A DNA stretch of 64,000 bases, from NCBI GenBank assembly GCA_021442155.1, contig CM038228.1, positions 88,555,737 through 88,619,736 of the forward strand, written 5' to 3'. Both the position numbers and the translations under genes were made by a program. The stretch comes from Cymbidium sinense. Lineage: Eukaryota > Streptophyta > Magnoliopsida > Asparagales > Orchidaceae. How positions within the stretch are numbered: position 1 is the first letter of the stretch; the number at the start of each line of letters is the position of its first letter. Shown here in pieces: positions 24,401 to 35,917 of this stretch. The notes under the pieces were generated by a model that saw nothing but the letters and a program-made list of their open reading frames with translations, searched no databases and was not told the DNA's origin.

Positions 24401-27400
24401 TTGTTAGGGTCCTAAGCATACCATCACCTCCTCTTTCAACTGACAACTACACGCCCTTGGTTTGTATTAAAAGCTTAATTGCTAGCAAGAAGATAACACT
24501 CTCTTTGTTATCCTTTTGACAGACTACAGCCTTGTCTCAGGAAGATTAAAACATAGTCTCTCTTGATAATAGTTTAATCTAAGTGCACAACTCCAACAAA
24601 TAACCCAAAAACTCCCATTGTGGTCAAATCCATTGAGTGGGTAGCATAATGACCTCCCTCAATTATATAGTCAAATATTCCCAAGATGAAGCCACGCATT
24701 CCTAAAAAGATTCTAGTCAAAGTCAATGATCAAAAGATGGTCAATGAGGCTAGTTCTGGATTCGCCAATCTAGCATATATCCATCCAGGATTCATCTGGT
24801 CCCAAAATCTGGATAATGATTCAGACAAAATAAACAGAGAATTTATTTATTATTTCAATAATAGCAAAAATGTAAACATATAAATAATATATATCAACAT
24901 AAAAATTATAAATAGACGGTCAGACATCGAAAAAAGAGTATCATACATCCTTCATTCTAATGTACAATAACGAACACAGGGCTCTTATAATAAAATTTAT
25001 AAAGTCTTCTCCTTTTTATTTCTCTCTTGTTATACTTCTCTCTCAATTCTCCCAGCTATAGCAGGTGTATCCACGGACTCTCTGGTTCCAACATTAGTGA
25101 AGTTAGATCATTCAATTCAAGTCAGGCCTATTCTCCTTGTAGGTCTAGTTTGATTATTGGAAAGAATATATGGCCCAAATCAAACAAATTATATTAATAA
25201 AATTATAATGAATTGACCTAACTCGAAGGAAGTCTTTGGCATGAGCCAAAATGATATCCTAATTATGAGATAAGAGGGATGAATGGAAAAGAGGGCTATA
25301 TGGAAAGGATTATAATAAGCATATCCGATTTTGCCTTGCTCCAAAAACCATCCCAAACAGCTCAATGTCTGAGTTTGACTAAAAGCCCGCAGAAGTTGGC
25401 TGCATTTGGTGACTTTGCTACAACCTTTTCATCATTGTCTAGCGCTCAAGAGGTGCTAATTATGGTGGAGAAAAGCCTAATATTATAGCAGCTATTGGAT
25501 CATCTGTTCAAGAATCTGGAATAGTTTTAACCAAGGAGGAAAAGAGAACCAAGCAATTTTGTGATATATCAGTGATATCAAAGTGTGATGCTTGTAGGTA
25601 ATATAAGAGGCATTATATGACAGAATACCAAATAACCAAAAGTATTTTAACATGTAAAGGTAAAAAAGACTAATCCTCGTTATCTTGCAATGGAGTTATC
25701 TAGTTCTATCAGAATAATCCTGCCTATTGAAACTAACTGCAGAGATATCAAAATGATTGTTTCAATCATATTCGGAGTTTAATCGAGCCATGCTAATCTA
25801 CTAACTGGAAAAAGTGCACAATTACCATTTAACTTTTAACAGATAATAAATAGAGGGATGAAAGATTACAATCATCTTTCATTGACACATGATGGCCAAC
25901 AGGTCATCATGAATATGCACACCGTTTGATGTGCAAAGAAAGTACAAGGATTAATAGGGCCACATGGGATAAATATGCATGAGGATTATGGAAAAACTAG
26001 AAGAGTAAAACAATCGACTAATTATTTTGGTTCAGCCTTCTCAACAGACTACGAGTTTGTTGATGGTAATTGCAGGTTTCAATAAGAAACAAACAAAGTA
26101 ATAAAAGTGTTAGTATCTTCAATGCATACCCGTCTTTTGGCTTGAGCATATCAAGTGTGAAGGTGTGAAGTTTGCTATATGAAGGACCACCCCACGGTGG
26201 TGAAAGGAAAACAGCATCACCCTGAAATAAGCAAAATTATAAATCTTTTAATAATATCCATGCCATCAGTGGCTAAGAAAATTATAATAGCAACTTGCTG
26301 TATTGCCTGTCAGATTATAAGCTCAGAAATAAAGTTTCACTTAAAGGTACAGTTTGAGGGGAAAGAAACTTAAAGAATATTAGGCTGTTCATAGAGAAAG
26401 CTTAAAAAGAGATAAACCATGAAATGAATTAATAAATCACAAATTTGTTATACTTTTGATCTTTCAAACATTATATCCTTCTTGCAAGCATAGGTTGATC
26501 AGCACGAGAGAGTAGGTTTTCTTCTTTTCAAGAACAAATAACATGGAACAAACTATAATCCACCATTAGTGATCAGCTAATGCTATACTGAACCAATTGA
26601 ACATCTCCTACAGATCTACAACACTTCACAAAAAGGATTCAAATTTAAATTCGTGCCACAATAGCTGCTTATATGGCATCTAATGTGATAACTTTTAAAT
26701 CAACACATTAGTTCACAACTTGTCTCTTGTGTGCTTTTAAACTTCTGAATACTCAAATATGGTGTTTCACAAGGATATAGTGTAAAAACATGGTGTTTCA
26801 CTAAGCAATGCCACAGTGTTCTTCACCCAGACATAAGGTAATTGACCTGGAATAAGGTATGCAAGTAAAATGGCTTATTTTCAGGTGAAATAATTTATTT
26901 TTGGATAAAATATATTTTTTCTGTATGAAATAGATGGATTATTTTATGTCTAAAACAATTATTACTAAATATGTGCGACAAGAAGTTGACATGGTATAGG
27001 AGTAATAGTTGTTTTGTTTGGTGAATTAGAAGTGTAAAGTAGAAGGAATGCTTAAGTTTTAACTTTACAGGTGTTTGATATAAAGTAAAATAGATACAAA
27101 TAATTATTGTAAAGATTTTGGAGCATCCAAAAGGCTCATTTTTTATAAATTCAAAAGTCACTCAAAATTGGATGAATTTTAAATGTAGCAACGTCCCTGG
27201 ACCCATCCCTTTCACCATTAGCACCTCTAAAACCATTCACGACTTCGACCACCCCATCTTGTGAGATGTCATTCCGAGCATTGCAAATAATTCAAAACAC
27301 ACTCCCATGCGCCACTATTTGTGATCGTGAACTCACCCCACACAAACATCCCATGAGACCTTGACCTTGTGCCACCATCCCTTATGACCAATCCCGACCT

Positions 27401-28911
27401 GACTCCCACACATCACCAAGCTTGCTTCCATGCCACCATCCCCAGACCCCTCTCCCAGTGGTTGTCATCCTTATCATCATCTCATCTAATGATCTAATTT
27501 TTTTAAAATATGTTTTAAAATTAATTTATATTAGCATTGTACAAAAATACTTCATTAATACAAGTTTAAATTGATAACTCAAAAAATAGATTCATCTTGT
27601 AACAAAGCAACACAAAAAAATGGATTTCCTAATCCATTTTACAACCAACCAAACAATCCTAAAACTTCAAAATGCATCACATTAAGGGCTTGTTTGGAGT
27701 CAATTTTGTTTTGTGTTTTTGTTTTTATGTTATTTTAAAAACATATTTGTTTAATATGTTTTTTTAAGTATTTTTATTTTTTTAAGAATAAATAACATTA
27801 TTTTTAATAATACTCAAAACAATTGTTAGTTATTTTGAGTGTTTTTAAAAACAACTATTATCATAAAACATGTTTTATTTTAAAACAAAACATAAACAAA
27901 ATAAACTAAAAAATAAAATGGATCCCAAACAGCCACTAAGTTTGCACAATATTCTCAAAATGCATGAATCCTAAATACTTGCAACCAGACAGCTCCTAAG
28001 GAAATAATTTGTTCATTAAAAAAGGTAACACACTAAACTCCACATATAAAAGCATCTAACAAGACTAACATGGAACCTTTAAAGCATACCATTTTACTTC
28101 CATAGTTAACCATAAAAAATCTGCGGCCAACCTTACACATAACATGTGTGAAATGACCAGGGGCCTACTGGTTAAAAGAGATGGTTGTATTTATAAGTTC
28201 ACATATTCAGTCACATATTTTGCATTTTATCGCTCATCATTCCAAAAATAAAATAACACGTCTTAAAATAGAACAGTTTCTAGGAATGGAAAAATAGATC
28301 TTATATATAAGCAATTTGTTAACACAAATAACCAAGAAGATGGATCTTAAAATAAATAAATACTTTTTTGTTTAACCTTCAGGAAAGGTGCTAGGCTGAA
28401 GAAATCCCCAACAACAAATTCAATCCTATCCTTCACGCCATAAACTCTTGCATTGTTAACAGCATAATCAACCTTTCGAGGATCAATCTCCACAGCAACC
28501 ACATGAAATCCCCTAAATGCGCCAAGCATCACTACCTAACTCCAATCACCAAAAAAAAGTTTACAATTAACAAATTAGGGCTCCTACATCCTATTCTTCC
28601 TATGGTACCTGGAAGCGAACTGGATAGCATTGCCGCCAACACCGGCAAAGCAGTCGATGACGACGGATGCACTAGAGGAGGCCGCGTGAGCAGCATGAGA
28701 GGCGATAGCCTCAGGGTGACAGAGAACCACCCTCATCGTCCATATTGATTCCAGTCGTACCTGGAAAGAGGGAGTAGCGTTGCTGCCAGTACTTGAAGAG
28801 GCAGGAGATACCTCCGCCGGCGTTGCTGTCTCTTGAAGTCCCTTTCCTGGATGCGTGCTTCCGCTTCTTGACTTGAAACCTAAAGGCATCGCCGTCGACG
28901 ATGGTGTCCAT
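18486..28911 (-). CDS. TGS1: Trimethylguanosine synthase (RNA cap guanine-N2 methyltransferase), five exons
   Basis: Methylates m7G caps of snRNA and snoRNA to 2,2,7-trimethylguanosine in the nucleus. Exons (minus strand): 28911-28609, 28512-28377, 26221-26130, 20450-20327, 18593-18486 (TGA). All junctions are GT-AG, with matching phases. Motifs: [16 protein letters not shown] (SAM motif I, end of exon 1), [13 protein letters not shown] (exon 2), [10 protein letters not shown] (exon 3, cap-binding tryptophan), I-I-M-F-L-P-R-N-V and E-E-L-S-W-L (exon 4), then a short exon 5. The length, about 255 residues, fits a plant catalytic-core TGS1. Start: ATG at 28911, with a basic K-K-R-K stretch after it. 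Exon 1 is out of frame in places; five one-base homopolymer losses explain it and give 308 nt, the phase 2 needed at AG|G. Introns: 96, 2155, 5679 and 1733 bp. Confidence 0.9.
19147..20030 (-). mobile_element. 5'-truncated LINE fragment with (GTT)n tail, in TGS1 intron 4
   Basis: On the minus strand a frame (20018-19680) reads [13 protein letters not shown], then V-Q-Q-K-L-E-L-W and [12 protein letters not shown]. These are the palm and thumb signatures of a plant LINE reverse transcriptase. The expected F-A-D-D catalytic box is replaced by unrelated residues, so the enzyme is dead. The 3' end reads GTAGCCGACCCCACCTAGTG and then seven GTT units (19147-19169). It has the same orientation as TGS1. 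Confidence 0.85.
20584..20785 (-). mobile_element. Second LINE 3' end in TGS1 intron 3
   Basis: It matches the last 200 bp of the LINE at 19147 (GGTCGGCTA, CTCCATTGTGTCTATTA, TTTTTTATAC, CATCTACTCT) with a short degenerate AAC-type tail at 20584-20593. It is more diverged than the intron 4 copy. It is non-coding. Confidence 0.7.
23331..24052. mobile_element. Non-autonomous TIR element with 12-bp target duplication
   Basis: TGTTGTTATCCC occurs at 23331-23342 and again at 24041-24052. The enclosed 698 bp starts TTGTTTAAAAAGG and ends with the near-complement CTTTTTTAAACCTT. A subterminal GAGGC.TAAGCCTCA palindrome occurs near both ends in opposite orientation. A long duplication suggests a Mutator-like element (usual size 9 bp, up to about 11), but the superfamily is not certain. 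It lies in TGS1 intron 3. The ORF at 23943-24191 overlaps its edge and is not a gene. Confidence 0.65.
24053..26129. other. Rest of TGS1 intron 3, possible retroelement scraps
   Basis: Short frames at 24686-24883 and 25279-25488 are open but unrecognised. The stretch 25480-25660 has a C-D-A-C-R...H-Y-M-T pattern in a broken frame that might be a decayed gag zinc region. There is no LTR, TIR or target duplication I can define. Confidence 0.35.
27686..27936. mobile_element. 251-bp MITE in TGS1 intron 2, TAA target duplication
   Basis: It starts GGGCTTGTTTGG and ends CCAAACAGCCAC, inverted repeats with three differences. TAA flanks it at 27683-27685 and 27937-27939. A 3-bp TAA/TTA duplication suggests PIF/Harbinger, as in Tourist-like MITEs. 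The body is made of TTTTATTT-type runs and their complements. Related ends recur at 34085-35108. Confidence 0.6.
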
Positions 28912-29418
28912 CCGGTGGCTTCAAGAGAAAGGGCGGATAAGTAAGCGTGCCGGCGCGTCCTGTAGACGTCTGTACCCGGTTTAGGAAGGAAATTTTAAAA
29001 ACGCTACTTAAATAAAAAAAAAAAAAAAATCAAAATTTACATAGTATGACATAATTTTTTTTATTTTTATATATCTAATATCTAAAAATTAATTCTTAAA
29101 TTTTAAAAAAAATTTCAATAAATATATAAAATATATATCCAATTTTAAAAAGATAATAATAGTAATATTTTTAATATAATGTTAAAGATTTAAATATTTT
29201 ATATGTAAATAATAAAATTTAAATATTAGATATACATATAAATATATATAAATTATGCAAAATATATGTAAATGACTTTACAAAAATATTAACATAGGCT
29301 AGCACAACATTATGGTGAAAATTTTGAGGCACCCCTTAACCTTACTACCATTAATTATTAGATAATAGATAATCAATCCAATAATGATTCTAATGGTAGC
29401 AATAATTAGCAAGTAGAT
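28912..29418. other. TGS1 upstream region, short GC part then AT-rich
   Basis: About 70 bp of GC-rich sequence (28912-28985) precedes the TGS1 start on the minus strand and could hold its 5' UTR and promoter. No clear TATA box is visible. Beyond it the sequence is almost pure A/T with no coding potential. Confidence 0.4.
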
Positions 29419-30079
29419 GAGAGGTCAATAGACATTGAGAGTCAAACTCAACTAAGATATAATTTAATTCATCAACGAGCATTTATAAATTGCAATATGT
29501 CAGATCAGATGATATCGATCAATGATTATGTGCAGTACTATCGCACAACACAAGAATGGGATCGAAATGTTGACTACAATGACCCTTTTGAAAATGTGGC
29601 AGCCTTTCAAGATGGTTATATGCTAGAAGTGTTAGCGAGTTTTCAATTTAAATAAACTTATGAACACCCTAATAATAAGGGTTATAGATATAAGATCATG
29701 ACAACATATACTTCTAAATTTTTTAATGGTACACTAAAATGTGCTCGTGATCTTTTAATACAGGTCTTAATCTCTTCAATCGACTATAATTTGGCTATTC
29801 CTTTTTTATAGAGATTGCAAACATATTAAAATGTTATTGTCGCTTTAGATCTACAATAATTGAATAATCTAATGTATGTTTAGCCTTACTATACAATTAA
29901 TTATTACATGCAAACATACAAAGTATAATGTCATGTCATCTAAGATAAATTAGATTGGGGCCATATGACTAATCGTGTGACATTATTGAACTGCATAGTA
30001 ATTGCTCTAACTTTTAGACATCGATCAAGACAATCGAACAAGATTTTACAGGAATACTGTGGACAAGTATGGTTCTTAT
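29419..30079 (+). pseudogene. Unrecognised decayed coding region, one frame with only nonsense changes
   Basis: One frame runs about 220 codons from 29419 and is interrupted only by TAA/TAG codons (about seven), with no frameshift. Most stops can be read as former CAA or CAG, consistent with C-to-T decay. The composition is protein-like, with many aromatic residues, and stands out from the A/T spacer. I do not recognise the family; retroelement, endogenous viral or host gene origin are all possible. A 20-bp direct repeat brackets it (29341-29360 and 30274-30293). Confidence 0.5.
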
Positions 30080-30802
30080 AGTAATAGATTTATAGTATTT
30101 TTAAGATAGTATGTCATAATATATTAAGTTGCCCAGTGATTCAGAAAATCTTAGGTAAAAATTTGACCCATTTTTTGTTGCTAGTTTACTTTGCACAAAA
30201 AATGGTTAAATCTAAATGTTTTGAGTGTACTAGAATGAAGGATTAAAATTTTAATGATTATATTGATAAATATCTTACTACCATTAATTATTATATATAT
30301 ATAATGAGTGCTTTGATTTTATAATATAGTTGCTTTAATATCTAGTTTGCATATACTTATAGAACTTAAATTAATTTAAGGTATATAAGATCTAGCTTTG
30401 TGTGGTTTTAGTATATAAGCAAATTATGAAAAGAATATCAATTTAAATGCACAATTTTTTTTATTTTGATGTAATTACTTGCAATGTTCAAAAAAGATTT
30501 GTTTTTCTCTTTTATTGTTTAATGATTAACTTTGCAATTCATGAGAAGTGTTTAAGTAGGCTTTCTGCATGCACTTTTATAATTCATATTTTTTATTATC
30601 AATGCACCATATTTTATTATGTTTTATGTGTATTTGATATCATCTTTACTAATGGGGAAATTTTTAAAATAGGCATATTCTTAATCTTAATTAGCAATTA
30701 TCTTTTTTTATGAAAATAAAGATAGTCCGACGATAGATATACGACGTCGTAAATGTGTCAAAATAATGAACAATGATTTTGTTTTTTTTTTTTTTTGCTA
30801 CA

Positions 30803-30826
30803 GAGAGAGAGAGAGAGAGAGAGAGA
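30803..30826 (+). repeat. (GA)n microsatellite in the left arm of the foldback element
   Basis: Twelve GA units. The complementary CT repeat is in the right arm at about 31985-31998, in keeping with the inverted structure. Confidence 0.85.
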
Positions 30827-31058
30827 TGCACGGAGAGAAGAGAGAATATATAAATAAATAAATAATTAATTAAATAGGTATATATTTGCATTAATAATTA
30901 AATAATTAAATAATTAAATAAATTTTTAATAAATACAAAAATAAAAAATAAAAAAATTTTATTTGCGTGCTTTTTATATGCATTAATAATTAAATAAATA
31001 AATAAATAATTTTAATAAATAATTAATTAAGTATATATATATATATATAATTTTAATA

Positions 31059-31090
<32 letters not shown>

Positions 31091-31838
31091 AATAATTTTT
31101 AATGCATTTATATTTCATGTGACTAAAGATGAATTATTATTTATTTTTTTATATATTTATATTTTTTATATTTTTGTTATTATTATTATTTTAGACTTTT
31201 TTTTTTTCTTTTAATTTATAAATCTTCATAATTTTAATAACTTTGATATTTAAGAAAATAATATATAAAGTTATTAAAAATTATGAAGATTTATAAATTT
31301 AAAGAAAGAAAAAAATAAATAATGTAAATAATAATTCATCTTTATGAAATATATATATGCATTAAAATATAAAATATAAAAAAGATTATATTTATGCATT
31401 AAAAAAATAATAATATAAAATATAAAAATATAAAAAATATAAAGATATATAAAATATATAAAATAAAATATAAAAATATAAAAATAAATAATAATAATAA
31501 CAAAAATATAAAATATAAAATATAAAAAATATAATAAAATATAAATAATAAAAAATAATATAAAAATAATATAAAATATAAAAGTAAAAAATCTAAAATA
31601 ATAATAATAACTAAAATATAAAAAATATAAAATAAATAAATAAATAATGACCATCTTTAATCACGAATATATGCATTAAAAATTATTATATATATAATAT
31701 AGTTAATTATTTATTTATTAAAAATTATTTATTTATTTATTTATTTAATTATTAATGCATAAAAAAAAAAAAAAATTATTAAAAAATTTCATTTTATTTA
31801 ATTATCAATGCATATATTACTTTTATTTATTTAATTAA

Positions 31839-31844
<6 letters not shown>

Positions 31845-31897
<53 letters not shown>

Positions 31898-31947
31898 ATA
31901 TATTATATATATATATATAATATATTTATATATATATATATATATAT
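31845..31947 (+). repeat. (AT)n microsatellites in the right arm of the foldback element
   Basis: Two or three long AT runs separated by a few bases (GTATATAATATATT). Length is likely to be unstable and hard to assemble. Confidence 0.8.
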
Positions 31948-32077
31948 ATATAATCTCTCTCTTCTCTCTTCTTTCTATCTGCAACTCTCTCTCTCTCTTG
32001 AAAGTAAAAAAAACAAATATTAACTTCATTGATCATGACGCACCGACGCATGTCAAGAGTCTTTTCGCTAGGACTAT

Positions 32078-33470
32078 TTTATAAAAAAAAAATTTTTGAT
32101 CTAAATGCTAATCTAAGAATGTCTTATTTTAAAATTTTGCCCTTTACTAATCAATTTTAAGCATTTCATATTGCTTTTTTGTATTCCTTGAAGTTCATTT
32201 TGTTAAGAAATAAAGCACTAAAATTTGGGTGATTCAAGATATAAGATATAACTTGTTCCACTTAAAATTGTTTTATTAATATATGAAAACTTTAAAATGC
32301 ATATTTTCTTGCAGTTCACTCCTATCATTTGGATTTCAATATAAAAGTATATGGAGATATGCACACACATACAAACCTTTGGGCAACGGATTTTGAATTC
32401 ACCACTGTGTCTACTTTAATAAATTTAAAATTCGCTCAAATCGAGCAAATTTCAAATGCATGGACAAATCATAGCCTCTGAACTTATATTCCTTGATCAC
32501 AATCATCCAATCACTAATATTATTGTCTATGCCATAACAACACCATTATTGTTGTCACTATCATTGCCACTACCACCAATGCCTCCAACACATTTCCATC
32601 TTTTGCCACCATTATTGCCCATCATTTTCTTTGTCATCTCACTACCACTAATGGCTATCATTATTGTCTTTACCACCTCCTTATACCGTAGATACATCAT
32701 CTGATGTTGTAATTGCCCACACCCTCTTCTCCACTAACATTGTTGTCCATGTGTATGACACGATCATTATTGGTGTCATTCATTGCATCTTTTTTTGCTA
32801 GTGTTGCCATCATTTTACTACTATCATTGCCACCAATGCTTATCATCATTATTTTTCACCAACTCTCGATGTCATCACCACCATGGTCCAATGCCACGAC
32901 TATCCTCACCGCTCTTTCCCCACCCCACACCATTGATCGCCCATTGACAAATGCCGACCACCTCTATTGATTACTATTTACAATCGCTTCTATCCCGTCA
33001 TCACTTGTTGCCTAATCACCTATCCACTACCCATCATTTTCTTGTCGCTAACAGATGTACCCTTCATCAACCCCCTCATTAACGACCCCTAGTCATCTCT
33101 ACATATGGCTACCACATGTTGTTTGCCATATATTTCAATACATTTGACATACATCATAACTAATATAAAAAGTAGTTGTATTGATTTAAATTCAACCAAT
33201 GTAATTAATGCATCACTAAAATGCATGCATTTAAATCATTTTATACTTTAAATACAAGTATTTTAAAAACATCTATTATAAAACAATGTCATGACCATCT
33301 TTTTCATATTATTACTAAAGAGAGAAATATTTTAAGAAACATTTATATTTGTTTCTTATAAATATCATTTAACATCTAGTTCTTTAATGGCATTATAATA
33401 CATGTTATTGAGCATGAATTAATAAAAAATAATTATTATTATTTGTTTATTTAATTTTCATTAATTATTT
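32078..33470. other. Spacer with CAC/CAT-rich low-complexity block
   Basis: From 32456 to 33100 the plus strand is rich in CCAC, CATT and ATTGCC runs. They give open but low-complexity frames (32456-32704, 32713-32970) of mostly L, P, I and S. A similar block lies at 27195-27480. No homology is recognised, so no gene is called. Confidence 0.5.
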
Positions 33471-33541
33471 AATATCCTAATTACTAATGATAGTGTTATT
33501 TATAATATCAAAACTTCTCTAATTAATTACTTTAGGTATTA

Positions 33542-34005
33542 GTGGGGGTGTAAATGAGTCGAGCCAAGTTTGAATGTGCCTCTACTTGTGCTTGAGCTTG
33601 ATTAATTAATTGATTTAAAGCTCAAGCTTTATTTTATGAGTTTGAATAAGCTTAGGAGCCATGTCATTAGTATAGAAGGGATAAAATTATTTTGATTCAA
33701 AAAAATATTATGATAAAAGTGATTAAAAATTAAGAAATTAAACAAAAAAATATTAGGAAATTATTTGATATAAAAAATATATATTAATTATAAATATTTT
33801 AATAATTTTATACATAAATTATTAAATTTTAATATATTTTAAGTATATTTTTATTAATATTTATTAAACGAGTTAGCTCATAAGCTAATAAGTCGAGTCA
33901 TGCCAACCTTAAGTTTGGCTTGTTAGCTCATAGAGCCCGGCTTGTGAAACATTTATTGAGCTCAGCTTGAGTCTACTCACCAATCGCTTGACTCACTTAC
34001 ACCTC
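33542..34005 (+). mobile_element. hAT-type MITE, 464 bp, 8-bp target duplication
   Basis: The left end is AGTGGGGGTGTAAATGAGTC. The right end is GACTCACTTACACCTC, its near reverse complement. The flanks are TAGGTATT (33534-33541) and TAGGTATC (34006-34013), an 8-bp duplication with one change. The uninterrupted target, TAAGTATC, is present in a nearby duplicate at 34635-34642. A second copy lies at 17762-18184. Confidence 0.85.
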
Positions 34006-34084
34006 TAGGTATCAATATTACTAGTACTTAATTAGCAAAAAAATATGAGTGATTGAAATTAATTGCTAAATTGATTTGTATCTT

Positions 34085-35108
34085 AAACTTTATTTGGGAT
34101 CAAATTTATTTTGTCTTTTATTTTTATTTTTATTTTATTTTAAAAATATTTTATTTGGAGCACTTTTTAAGTTGTTATTTTTATCAAAAAAAATGAATCA
34201 TATTATTTCAAAAACATTCAGAATAATTTTAGGCATTTTAGTGTTTTTAAAATAATTATCATAGCAAAATATATTTTATTTTAAATTAAAATATAAATTA
34301 TTACATATAATTAAAAAAATAAAATTGAATGTGATTCCAAATGGACCCTTAGCAAAAGATGCACCCAAATATTTTTATTTATGCATGAAGAAACTAAGGG
34401 GTCATTTGAGATAATTTTTTTAATTTAGAATTTTTATTTTTATTTTATTTATTTTTATTTGAAATAAAATATATTTGATATTTAGTTGTTTTAAAATACT
34501 CAAAATATGTAAAATTATTTTAAGAATTTTAAAATTAATGTGATTTACAAAAAAAAAAAAACATTTATTTAAAAAAATTTCAATAACTAATGATAATGTT
34601 ATTTATAATTTCAAAACTTCTCTAATTGATTATCTAAGTATCAATATTATTGGTACTTAATTAGCAAAAAATATTATTGACTAAACTTAATTTCTAAATT
34701 GATTTGTATCTTAAGGACTATTTAAGCTCAATCTTATTTTATATTTTTATTTTTATGCTATTTTAAATTATGTTTATTTAGTTTTTTTAATGTATTTTTA
34801 TTTTTAAATAAAATATATTATTTTAAAAATAAAGTTCAAAATTAATATTATTTTTTAGTTTTTTTTTGGCTTATGATTTGATTCAAAATAAAATATGTTT
34901 GATAATAATAGTTATTTTAAAAATACTCAAAATACTTAAATTTATTTTAAATATTTTTTAAAAATTATTTATTTATTTTTAAGATAAATTTTAAAATAAT
35001 TAAAATATATATCAAATAAATTTGTCTTTAAAAATAAAATAAAAAATAAAAAACATAAAATAAAATTACAAAATATAAAATAAAATATATCCCAAACAAG
35101 CCCTAAGA
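34085..35108. repeat. Cluster of related MITEs and a duplicated spacer
   Basis: Three blocks are dominated by TTTTATTT and its complement. One ends AATGTGATTCCAAATGGACC near 34355, one starts AAGGGGTCATTTGAGAT near 34391, and one ends TATCCCAAACAAGCCC near 35104. They resemble the MITE at 27686. Between them, 34574-34722 repeats the sequence that flanks the hAT MITE at 33470. Individual boundaries are uncertain. Confidence 0.55.
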
Positions 35109-35581
35109 GTTTAGCCAATTGAGAAGATTTATGAGTGTTTTAAGATGATCTCTATTATCCAAGTTGGCTTTGGACAAGATTTCATACTTTGGAATGGGGA
35201 GAACATTCTCTCAAATTCACTTATTAAACAAACTATTTTGAATATCTCTCTTGTTCAGAGTGGACTAATGAAATATTATTCAAGGGTCATGTTATAAACT
35301 TTGCATTATTTTGTTGGATGTCATTTATCGATGATCTTAAAGCTTCTGACTCTCTACACTCTATTAGTTTGGGCCCACTTTTGAACTGCCCTTTATATAA
35401 CAATGCTCTAGAATCTCATACTCATCTATTTTTTTATGCTCACTCTCCATGTGGCTTATAAGATATTCTTACACAATGTAATTTTTTTTCTTCTTATTTC
35501 AACCTAATCTACAACAAGTTCTTCAAGCAACCTCAAATCCAAAACATAAAGCCTTTAAAAGATTACACTACTTGATCACCA
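35109..35581 (+). pseudogene. LINE C-terminal remnant (zf-RVT region), left part
   Basis: A decayed reading frame with F-A-L-F-C-W-style spacing, then a stretch like N-N-A-L-E-S-H-T-H-L-F-F near 35400-35440. This is the zinc-finger region found after the reverse transcriptase in plant LINEs. It is interrupted by the copia element at 35582, and the frame continues at 42465. Confidence 0.6.
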
Positions 35582-35869
35582 TGTTATGAATTTTGAATGT
35601 GGGCTCATATATAAATTTAATTATACATTATGTATTATCTTATTTTTAAGCCTATTAATTTTGTGATCAAATAAAGATTAATTAATTTTAGGTTTTTGAG
35701 ACATCTTATTAATTTTGTATGAAATTATCATGTATAGAGACCAGACATTTTATTTTATTTTAATAATGGGCTGAAATACAATGAGATGTATTCAAGTATA
35801 AATAAGGTCATGATCCTCATTCTAAGAGGTTGGTTCTCATTTTCCTCACATCTCATCTTGAGTGAAAAG

Positions 35870-35917
<48 letters not shown>

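Larger units (their letters stand above)
30722..32077. mobile_element. Foldback element, about 1.36 kb, long inverted arms
   Basis: Both ends begin ATAGTCC when read inward, and both continue through ATGTGTCA/CTTGACATG, then ATGAACAATGA/TGATCAATGA, a T-run and a GA-repeat. The arms meet at 31208-31248 and 31261-31304, where about 40 bp pair with few changes around a 12-bp centre. The right arm contains a second copy of one block (31490-31680). The inside is nearly pure A/T with TA, TAA and TAAA repeats. ORFs here (31274-31654, 31835-32029) are low-complexity artefacts. No clear target duplication was found. Confidence 0.6.

Noticed and set aside
31274..31654. 126-codon ORF of Y, F and I
   Set aside because: Product of a nearly pure A/T repeat inside the foldback element.
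32456..32970. Two plus-strand ORFs, L/P-rich
   Set aside because: Low-complexity CAC/CAT sequence, no motif, no splice or promoter context.
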